This document shows, one piece after another, positions 7,056 to 12,940 of a stretch of 12,940 nt of DNA. Position numbers and translations under genes: made by a program. The notes below the pieces were generated by a model. It made no database searches and had not been told where the DNA came from. It saw nothing but the letters and a program-made list of their open reading frames with translations. The stretch's first letter is position 1. Each line of letters starts with the position of its first letter. The DNA comes from an uncultured Prevotellaceae bacterium (lineage in GTDB: Bacteria; Bacteroidota; Bacteroidia; Bacteroidales; Bacteroidaceae), in NCBI GenBank assembly GCA_947306845.1, contig CAMZHP010000066.1:1-12940 (forward strand), written 5' to 3'.

Positions 7056-9320
7056 CTACAGTGGATCGACATCGAAATAAATTTGGAGAGAGGCGTATCG
7101 CTTGTCGGCCATCACAAGGGCTTGGGCGCGACGGAGGGCTGCCTTCGCTTGACTGAGGCTGATGGCTCTATCCAACTTGACGACAAGTTTACGGATGGAG
7201 AGCGTCTTGATGCGTGCCACCGCCGGTCGGTCAGGCCCTAACACACGGTGGGCAAAGCTCTGACGCAGATATCCGCCAAGGAGGATCGCCGCAGACTCTG
7301 CAATGCCCTCGTTGCGGTGCTTCACATAGACATAGACGATGTGGCAGAAGGGTGGGTAGCAAAATGTCTCCCGCTCTTCCATCACTTCACGGTACATCTC
7401 CTCGTAGTCGTTGTCCACCACATGGCGGATAACAGGGTGTTCCGGCGATTTCGTCTGGAGGATGACCCTGCCTTGCTTGCCTTTACGTCCTGCCCTTCCG
7501 CTCACCTGCGCCATCATCATGAAGGCATGCTCGGCGGCTCGGAAGTCGGGATAGTGAAGCATGCTGTCGGCATTGAGGATGCCCACCACGCTGACATGGT
7601 CGAAGTCGAGCCCTTTGCTCACCATCTGAGTGCCGATGAGCAGGTTGGTGCGTTGCTCCGAGAAATCATTGATGATACGGGCGTAGGCCGACCGGCTGCG
7701 CGTGGTGTCGAGGTCCATGCGGGCGATGCGCGCATCGGGGAAGATGGCGCTGATGTCATCCTCAACGCGCTCCGTGCCGAAGCCCCTCCCTATCACCTCC
7801 TTGCTCTCGCAACATGGGCATTGCGCCGGCACGGTGTAGGTGTATCCGCAGTAGTGGCAGGTGAGCACGTTCATCGTCCTGTGGAGCGTGAGCGACACGT
7901 CGCAGTTCTGACAGCGCGGCACCCATCCGCAGACCTTGCACTCCACCATCGGCGCGAAGCCCCTGCGGTTCTGGAAGAGGATGGCCTGCTCTCCCCCTTC
8001 GAGTGCCTCGCGCACGGCGGCGAGCAAGGGTGGCGAGAAGGGTCCGCTCATCATCTTGCGCCGCTGCATGTCGGCGATGTCCACTACCTCGATCTTGGGC
8101 AATTGGATGTCGCTGTATCTGGAAAAGAGGGTGACGAGACCATATTTCCCCGTGACAGCGTTGTGGTAACTCTCCACGGAGGGTGTCGCCGTACCGAGCA
8201 GAGTCTTGGCGCCCGCCTTGGCCGCCATCATGACAGCCACCGAACGGGCATGGTAGCGCGGTGCGGGGTCTTGCTGCTTGAACGAGGTCTCATGCTCCTC
8301 ATCGACGATGACCAGTCCGAGGCGCTTGAACGGCAGGAAGACGGCACTCCTCGCCCCGAGCACCACATCATAGGGATTGTCCGACAATTGTTTGCGCCAA
8401 ATCTCCACCCGCTCGTCATCGCTGTATTTGGAATGGTAGATGCCCATCCTCCTGCCGAAAACCTTCCGCAGACGTTGTGTCATCTGCACGGTGAGGGCGA
8501 TTTCAGGCAAGAGATAAAGCACCTGCTTGTGCTCGTCGAGCATTTTCTGGATGAGGTGGATGTAAATCTCCGTCTTGCCGCTGGAGGTAACCCCATGGAG
8601 GAGCACCACGTTCTTGCGGAGCATAGAGAAGAGGATGTTGTTGTAAGCCTCCGCCTGACCGGCACTGAGTTTTTTGATGTGTTCGGGGTGGGGCTCTCCC
8701 CCTTGGTTGAGCCTTCCTACCTCCCGTTGGTAGAGCATGAGCATCTTGCGGTCGATGAGGGCGCGCACATGCTGCGTCTTGCATCTAGAGAAATTGATGA
8801 GTTCGTCACGCGACACCTCGGTCACCTCCTCGCGGCAGGTCTCTCCTTCCATCGTGTCATAGTGCGACAAGGTGAGGAAGTCGATGAGCACCTTTTGCTG
8901 TATGGGTGAGCGTGCGAGGATGTTGAGGGCCACATGCAGGGCCTGCTCGTTACGGTAGGCGGGGGTGAGCGTGACGCACGTCTCATAACGGGGGTGGTAG
9001 TCATCGTCGCGCAGACCGGCTGGCAGGGCGGCGTTCATCACCTCTCCAATGGGCGACATGTAGTAGTCGGCTATCCAGTGCCACATCTCCAGTTGGCTGG
9101 CCAGCAGCACGGGCTCGCTGTCAGCCACCGACAGGATGCTCCTTGTGGTGAAGTCGGGCTTTCGGTCGTGTGTCTCCGCCACGATGCCGATGTAGGTCTT
9201 GCTCTTCCCCAATGGCACGCTGACACGCATGCCGGCTTTTACGGCCTGCGCGAGACTGTCGGGTACCTCATAAGTAAATAGGCCCTCCAGGGGAAGAGGA
9301 AGAATTACGTCTGCGTACAT
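7056..9320 (-). CDS. priA: Primosomal protein N' (replication restart helicase PriA)
   Basis: A 754-residue protein from the ATG at 9320. An in-frame start at 9383 would add 21 residues; it lies inside a palindromic element, and PriA proteins normally begin close to the YADVILPLPL motif, so the 9320 start is chosen. PriA binds stalled or repaired forks, reloads the replicative helicase and unwinds 3'-to-5' in the cytoplasm. Visible parts: N-terminal 3'-end-binding domain (1-100, PLPLEGLFTYEVP), Walker A GVTSSGKTE (about 243-251), DEEH box with VIVDEEHETSFKQQ (about 340), motif III GTATPS, a zinc-binding insert with eight cysteines in four CxxC pairs (CKVC, CQNC, CHYC, CPCC, about 459-502), helicase motifs V and VI (GTQMVSKGLDF, QVSGRAGR, near 608) and the C-terminal domain ending YASLQIYFDVDPL. 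All key residues are present. It is the last gene of the minus-strand block, downstream of the OMP gene, with no obvious functional link to T9SS. Confidence 0.97.
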   Translation of the reverse strand: MYADVILPLPLEGLFTYEVPDSLAQAVKAGMRVSVPLGKSKTYIGIVAETHDRKPDFTTRSILSVADSEPVLLASQLEMWHWIADYYMSPIGEVMNAALPAGLRDDDYHPRYETCVTLTPAYRNEQALHVALNILARSPIQQKVLIDFLTLSHYDTMEGETCREEVTEVSRDELINFSRCKTQHVRALIDRKMLMLYQREVGRLNQGGEPHPEHIKKLSAGQAEAYNNILFSMLRKNVVLLHGVTSSGKTEIYIHLIQKMLDEHKQVLYLLPEIALTVQMTQRLRKVFGRRMGIYHSKYSDDERVEIWRKQLSDNPYDVVLGARSAVFLPFKRLGLVIVDEEHETSFKQQDPAPRYHARSVAVMMAAKAGAKTLLGTATPSVESYHNAVTGKYGLVTLFSRYSDIQLPKIEVVDIADMQRRKMMSGPFSPPLLAAVREALEGGEQAILFQNRRGFAPMVECKVCGWVPRCQNCDVSLTLHRTMNVLTCHYCGYTYTVPAQCPCCESKEVIGRGFGTERVEDDISAIFPDARIARMDLDTTRSRSAYARIINDFSEQRTNLLIGTQMVSKGLDFDHVSVVGILNADSMLHYPDFRAAEHAFMMMAQVSGRAGRKGKQGRVILQTKSPEHPVIRHVVDNDYEEMYREVMEERETFCYPPFCHIVYVYVKHRNEGIAESAAILLGGYLRQSFAHRVLGPDRPAVARIKTLSIRKLVVKLDRAISLSQAKAALRRAQALVMADKRYASLQIYFDVDPL

Positions 9321-9372
9321 CTTTGAAGGTTGGAGACTGGAGATTTTTGGTTTGAGGCTTATGCGCAATTTA

Positions 9373-9398
9373 TAGAGACGCAATTCATTGCGTCTCTA
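9373..9398. repeat. Perfect 12-bp palindromic element between OMP gene and priA
   Basis: TAGAGACGCAAT (9373-9384) is followed by TC and then its exact reverse complement ATTGCGTCTCTA (9387-9398). It lies 27 bases after the stop of the minus-strand OMP gene and 52 bases before the priA ATG. It could end OMP transcription, but no U-tract follows on the minus strand (TAAATTGCG). The very tight centre and the position in a spacer make an interspersed palindromic repeat equally likely. Confidence 0.6.
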
Positions 9399-9425
9399 CT
9401 TGTTACCGACATTCCAATGGAAGTA

Positions 9426-10031
9426 TCAGAAGAAGACGGTGAGAGCCAGCTGCCAGGCGTGGGTCTTCGCCTTGTGGTCCTTCACGCTGTCTGTCACATC
9501 CCGCACAGAGTTGATGGTGGCTGTCTCTCCGCACACGATGTTGTAGTTGGCCGACAACTGGAGGTTTCTGAAAAAGGCGGCACCCGCTCCCAAATTGACA
9601 CTCATGGTCGATTTCTTGAAGCGCCACTCCCTCGCTGAATCTATTGGCTTCTTCTCATCGTTGAGGTTGAAACTGAACTGCGGACCCGCAAAGACGAAGA
9701 TGGAGAATGGGCTGTCGGGAGCAAAGTCATATCTCAGATGGACTGGAAAATTCACCGACTTCTGTTTGATATCGGTGACAGGATCGTCGCCAATGCGAGC
9801 GTCGCGCTGGTCATAGAGAGCCGCAGCCTCAACACCCAGTCCGACAATCGGTAAGGTGATTTTTGCCACAGGTCCCACAAAGAAGCCGTAGCGGTTGGTC
9901 TTGAAGTCTTTGGTGTCGAGGGAAACCTTTGTGAGGTTGTATCCGCCTCTCACACCTAGGCTGAACTGTGCCAGCGCCGTCATGGGCAGCAGCAGGAACA
10001 GCAGCAGGAGGACTTTCAGTTGATGGTTCAT
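9426..10031 (-). CDS. PorT-like outer membrane beta-barrel protein downstream of gldN
   Basis: A 201-residue protein with a signal peptide (MNHQLKVLLLLFLLLPMTALA, cleaved before QFS). The mature part is typical of the OMP_b-brl_2/PorT-like family: FSLGVRGGYNLTKVSL at the start, GFFVGPVAKITLPIVGLGVEAAALYDQR, VNFPVHLRYDFAPDSPFSIFVFAGPQFSFNL, FRNLQLSANYNIVCG and a final strand HAWQLALTVFF ending in Phe, as outer-membrane barrels often do. It is only distantly like the two OMPs at 5374 and 6335 and lacks their ANFYV..KGLALK block. It is encoded 89 bases after gldN in the same direction, with no TAnnTTTG element in the gap, so transcription from the gldLMN operon is likely. A part in T9SS function is possible from this context alone. 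PorT itself is a T9SS protein of related fold, but the similarity visible here does not show that this is its orthologue. Confidence 0.82.
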   Translation of the reverse strand: MNHQLKVLLLLFLLLPMTALAQFSLGVRGGYNLTKVSLDTKDFKTNRYGFFVGPVAKITLPIVGLGVEAAALYDQRDARIGDDPVTDIKQKSVNFPVHLRYDFAPDSPFSIFVFAGPQFSFNLNDEKKPIDSAREWRFKKSTMSVNLGAGAAFFRNLQLSANYNIVCGETATINSVRDVTDSVKDHKAKTHAWQLALTVFF

Positions 10032-10042
10032 AGTGAATAGTT

Positions 10043-10096
10043 TATAGTGGCTATATAATCTATAGTGGCTACAGAGACTATAATGGCTATGAAAGA
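10043..10096. repeat. 18-bp tandem repeat, three copies, between gldN and the OMP gene
   Basis: The core TATAGTGGCTA occurs at 10043-10053 and 10061-10071, and as TATAATGGCTA at 10079-10089, an exact 18-bp period. The remaining seven bases of each unit differ. A decayed fourth GGCTATGG follows near 10099. The array fills over half of the 89-base spacer. Confidence 0.75.
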
Positions 10097-10120
10097 GAGG
10101 CTATGGAAAACGGCACGGTA

Positions 10121-11179
10121 TCAGTGTCGCTCTCGGCGGACGGAGACGCGGGTGCCGGTGGAGGCTGCTGAAGACGGTGATGAGCGGCGTGTTTTCTTCA
10201 CCTTGGTCTTCTCCTCGCCGGAGTCAGATCCCGAGCGGCGGTTGCGCTTTTTTTTCACTTTTGTCTTGGTGTCAGCCTGAATTTTGGCGATGCTGTCGAG
10301 CGAGTCCTTTTTCGCCTGGTCGCCAAAGAGGTTTTTTTCGAAGTCGAGCAGTTCTTGCTCGATTCGCTTCTGCTCCAGAGCCATTGTCGAGTCATCGGGA
10401 CAATATTGTGCCAGGGTGCGCCCCAGCATGTTGGTGGTCTTGTAGATCTTTCCCTTGTAGCGGTTGAGCGTGAAGAAGTCGTCGATGCTCATGGTGGCCG
10501 CGTTGTTGATGTTGCTTGTCATGATGGTCTGCTTGCTCAGGTAGGGAGCCACATCGTCGTATTTCACCCAGAAAAGTGGGTATTTGGTGGCACCGTCGCC
10601 GAAGTCATCCTCTCTCATCATGATGGGGCAAAGAGCCAGCACCTTGCGGTGGAAAGTGGAGGTGCCCTGGTCGTAGTAGGCGCTCTCTTTGATGTAATAG
10701 CCCTTCACCTCGCGCGAGGGGATGTCGCTGTTGTCGAGTCTCACCTTGCCGTCTTTCCGCTCATAGTAGATGTGGTAGTTGTCAAGGAAGTCGAGCAGTT
10801 TGACTTTCGCCGACTCGTCAAACACCTCGTTGCCGTCGAGACGGTACTCGTATGCCTTGATATATCCCGACATCATGAGCTTGAAGAGATAGGTGAAGAG
10901 GTTCATTTGCGTACCCATCGGTTCCACGGGGTAGTAGAGTCCGGCATTGGCATCGTCCTCGAGATTCATCTCGCGGTAGATGTCGCGCCTCCACACCACG
11001 TCATCCGACATGGTGGCGGTGGTGGGGAAGCCGATTTTGGCACGCGTGGTGATATTGTTGTTGTTCGACTTGTTGGCCTGCTGCTGTTGCTGCTGGTTGC
11101 GGCGTGCCTGCGGCTGTGCCGACACCCCAGCGGCGAGGCATGCGAGAAACAATATGGTTAGAAAGCGTCTCATTGTCAT
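10121..11179 (-). CDS. gldN: T9SS / gliding motility protein GldN (PorN)
   Basis: A 352-residue periplasmic protein. The ATG at 11179 (MTMRRF) is used; an ATG two codons later at 11173 is equally possible. Signal peptide to about residue 21 (LFLACLAAGVSAQ), then a low-complexity stretch with six consecutive Gln (29-34) and four Asn (39-42). The conserved GldN body follows: VVWRRDIYREMNLEDDANAG, LYYPVEPMGTQMNLFTYLFKLM, GYYIKESAYYDQGTSTFHRKVLALCPI, PLFWVKYDDVAPYL, MSIDDFFTLNRYKGKIYKTTN. In T9SS, GldN/PorN works with the lipoprotein GldK/PorK in a large ring under the outer membrane that contacts GldM. The last 50 residues are strongly basic and repetitive (KTKVKKKRNRRS, then KTKVKKTRRSS) and look like a disordered tail. 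The gene starts nine bases after the gldM stop codon, as expected for a tight operon. Confidence 0.95.
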   Translation of the reverse strand: MTMRRFLTILFLACLAAGVSAQPQARRNQQQQQQANKSNNNNITTRAKIGFPTTATMSDDVVWRRDIYREMNLEDDANAGLYYPVEPMGTQMNLFTYLFKLMMSGYIKAYEYRLDGNEVFDESAKVKLLDFLDNYHIYYERKDGKVRLDNSDIPSREVKGYYIKESAYYDQGTSTFHRKVLALCPIMMREDDFGDGATKYPLFWVKYDDVAPYLSKQTIMTSNINNAATMSIDDFFTLNRYKGKIYKTTNMLGRTLAQYCPDDSTMALEQKRIEQELLDFEKNLFGDQAKKDSLDSIAKIQADTKTKVKKKRNRRSGSDSGEEKTKVKKTRRSSPSSAASTGTRVSVRRERH

Positions 11180-11188
11180 AAATGGTTG

Positions 11189-12745
11189 TTAATTCACGAT
11201 GACCTCCATGGCCTGTGGCAGTTTGCGGGTGATGCCGTCGGGTCCGGTGGCCGTCACATTGGTGATATAGAATCGCTTGTTGCGTGAGAGTTTTCTGAAA
11301 GCATCTTTCTGACGCTCGGTGAAGGCGGCACCGTTCGACGCCATGGGAACGGCATTGCCCATATTGTCGTAGAAGACGGTCTCGAAGCTACCCACCTTGA
11401 ATTCGATGTCGAGGAGTCCGTCGTCGATGGCGGCCCTGAGGCTGCTGAGGTTCATGAGCGAGGCCTTGGCCAAACGCCCGCCCTTGAAACGGTCGGTGCC
11501 GAGGGCTATGTAGGCTGTAGGATCAGGCAGCTTGCGAACATGGAAGGTGGCCTGCCCCATGGTGCGAGAGGTACCGCGGTCGGTGCCCGTGACGGTGAAA
11601 GTGACATCCTGTCCCACGGCTGCCGGTACGGCGATGTAGTGCCCGTTGCCTTGTGAGGTGAGCGTACCGCCTGTCATGGAGAGTGACACGGCGTTTTGTG
11701 GGATGCCCGAACTGCTCACGCTGATGGGGTTGTGGAATCCTGCGTAGAGCACGTTCATGAGGTCTGCGGCCACGGTGGCTCCCGATGGCGGTGAGATGAC
11801 ATTGTATTTCTGTTTGAAATCGCGGCGCACCACCTCTCCGTCGGCATTTTTCATGAGGATATATCCTCCAAAAGTGTGCTCGCCCACGCCACCTGCGCTG
11901 AACGAATAGGTACCGTTGGGTGAGTTGATGCGTGTGCCATTGATGAAGATCTCGGGTTGCTGTGTGGTGTCCACCGCTGCCATGATGATGTTGGCAGTGA
12001 GCCGTTCGCCCGGATAGAGCGTTGTCTTGTCGGGTACGACGAAGGCCTCGAGTTTGTTGACGCGGATATCCTTGAGTCCGATGTTGGCGACGAGGGAGTG
12101 GAGCACCTCACCCTCTGCGTAGCGGATGTCGCTCTGGAGCTTGGACAGAAGGGTGACGGCAGCCGCCACTGGCATGTCCTCGAACATGTATTCCTGCCAG
12201 TTTTTCCCCAGCGTGTTGGCTCCTTTGGGCACGTCGGTGGAGAGGTTGCTGGCGATGATTTCTTTCTGCCGGGGGTCATCAATCATCTTGAGGATGCGCT
12301 CCCGATAGGAGTTGATGGCCTGAAAGAGCTTCTTGCCCTTTCCTGTGCCCGGGGCGAGCATCACTTGCGTGGCAGCCTCCAGGTCCTCCTTGTTGCGGAC
12401 ATTGTTGAGGTCTCCGTCCTTGCCGTCGGCCTCCTTGACGATGGCCTCTTTGAGCTGCTGGGCGAAGTCGTAGAGCGAGTCGGTCATGGTCTTGACGCCC
12501 TGTGCCTTCTCAAACCACTCCTTCACCTTCACGGGATTGGTCTTCATCTGCTCGTCGAGGTCGGCCATCATGGCGAGGTTCTCCTTCGACGAGTTGGCGG
12601 TGGTGCGCTTGAGGCTTTCCTCCACGATGGAGAAGCCATCGAGCACCTCCGTGGAGATGTTGAGGGCAAGCATGGCCATGAGGACGACATACATCAGGTT
12701 GATCATCTTCTGGCGTGGCGAGACCGGTCTTTTCTTGATAGCCAT
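11189..12745 (-). CDS. gldM: T9SS / gliding motility motor protein GldM (PorM)
   Basis: A 518-residue protein, the usual GldM/PorM size. It starts with a short basic cytoplasmic piece (MAIKKRPVSPRQK) and one inner-membrane helix (about 15-31, INLMYVVLMAMLALNIS), followed by the conserved STEVLDGF and a long helical periplasmic part (to about 220), then beta-rich repeats: VPDKTTLYPGERLTANI, a segment with FINGTRINSPNGTYSF, a middle domain opening PPSGATVAADLMNVLYAGFHNPISVS, and a C-terminal domain closing with RKLPQAMEVIVN. GldM pairs with GldL to form a motor driven by the proton gradient; its periplasmic arm reaches toward the GldK/GldN ring and energises T9SS export. It starts 18 bases after the gldL stop codon and is followed by gldN after nine bases. 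No missing segments are seen. Confidence 0.97.
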   Translation of the reverse strand: MAIKKRPVSPRQKMINLMYVVLMAMLALNISTEVLDGFSIVEESLKRTTANSSKENLAMMADLDEQMKTNPVKVKEWFEKAQGVKTMTDSLYDFAQQLKEAIVKEADGKDGDLNNVRNKEDLEAATQVMLAPGTGKGKKLFQAINSYRERILKMIDDPRQKEIIASNLSTDVPKGANTLGKNWQEYMFEDMPVAAAVTLLSKLQSDIRYAEGEVLHSLVANIGLKDIRVNKLEAFVVPDKTTLYPGERLTANIIMAAVDTTQQPEIFINGTRINSPNGTYSFSAGGVGEHTFGGYILMKNADGEVVRRDFKQKYNVISPPSGATVAADLMNVLYAGFHNPISVSSSGIPQNAVSLSMTGGTLTSQGNGHYIAVPAAVGQDVTFTVTGTDRGTSRTMGQATFHVRKLPDPTAYIALGTDRFKGGRLAKASLMNLSSLRAAIDDGLLDIEFKVGSFETVFYDNMGNAVPMASNGAAFTERQKDAFRKLSRNKRFYITNVTATGPDGITRKLPQAMEVIVN

Positions 12746-12763
12746 TTTCGCGGAGTTGTTGTA

Positions 12764-12940
12764 CTATGGGTTGAGGTTGACAGGTTGCACGCCACCGGGT
12801 TGAGCGGGCGCTGCGCCCCTCATGTTCACCGTCATGGCCTCGATCATGCGTGCATAGATCTGATTGAGTTGCTCTATCTGCTGTGCCATGTGCTTCGTCT
12901 GGTCGTTGATCTGGTCGATGGTGCCAATCTGCTGGCTGGC
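12764..12940 (-). CDS. gldL: C-terminal end of GldL (PorL), cut by the window edge
   Basis: Reading the minus strand from the right edge, a frame stays open for 58 codons to a TAG at 12764-12766. The peptide starts ASQQIGTIDQINDQTKH, continues IEQLNQIYARMIEAMTVNM, a helical, glutamine-rich segment typical of the C-terminal cytoplasmic end of GldL, and ends with a short Pro/Gly/Gln-rich tail (RGAAPAQPGGVQPVNLNP). GldL is the two-helix inner-membrane partner of GldM; the membrane helices with the proton-path residues lie outside the window. The identification rests on the position immediately before gldM and on the LNxIYARMxxAM pattern. Confidence 0.88.
   Translation of the reverse strand, partial: ASQQIGTIDQINDQTKHMAQQIEQLNQIYARMIEAMTVNMRGAAPAQPGGVQPVNLNP

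Noticed and set aside
7248..8909. A 553-codon open frame on the plus strand opposite priA
   Set aside because: It is fully antisense to a protein with all PriA motifs, is unusually rich in His, Val and Glu as mirror-frame ORFs are, and shows no domain or signal. Its length comes from codon bias of priA.
10355..11161. A 268-codon open frame on the plus strand opposite gldN
   Set aside because: Antisense to a well-supported gene, low-complexity Val/His/Leu composition, no family features.

Overview
The window looks like a piece of a Bacteroidota (Bacteroidales) chromosome, most likely Prevotellaceae-like. The grounds are the gldL-gldM-gldN gene order of the type IX secretion system (T9SS), Bacteroidota-type -7 promoter elements (TAnnTTTG), several PorT-like small outer-membrane beta-barrels, and a polysaccharide-degradation block with GH2 and GH105 enzymes. 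Genus-level assignment is an inference from gene content and moderate GC, not from a marker gene.

Left part (1-5271, plus strand): a 5'-truncated DUF362 gene is followed 23 bases later by a secreted GH2 glycosidase. After a 124-base gap with its own candidate promoter comes a secreted GH105/GH88-type unsaturated glycuronyl hydrolase. Together these look like the tail of a pectin (rhamnogalacturonan-like) utilisation locus: the GH105 enzyme would remove the unsaturated uronic acid left by a polysaccharide lyase, and the GH2 would remove a beta-linked sugar, both probably in the periplasm. A strong 14-bp hairpin (5320-5353) ends this block and serves as a shared terminator with the convergent gene.

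Middle part (5374-7003): two divergently transcribed, clearly paralogous outer-membrane beta-barrel genes share a 361-base intergenic region. It holds a -7 element for each gene, three copies of TTGCGACA (two direct, 20 bp apart, one inverted) that look like a regulator site, and a nested inverted repeat at the expected 5' end of the plus-strand transcript. This is the most interesting non-coding stretch in the window.

Right part (7056-12940, minus strand): reading in the direction of transcription, the order is the end of gldL (cut by the window edge), gldM, gldN, a PorT-like outer-membrane protein gene, and priA. gldL, gldM and gldN are closely packed and form one operon for the T9SS motor and periplasmic core. 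The OMP gene lies 89 bases after gldN across an 18-bp tandem repeat, and priA (replication restart helicase) lies after a palindromic element. No RNA genes, CRISPR arrays, insertion sequences or phage genes were seen. I found no clearly undescribed multi-gene system. The best leads are the regulatory region between the two OMP paralogues and the OMP gene attached to the gldLMN cluster.
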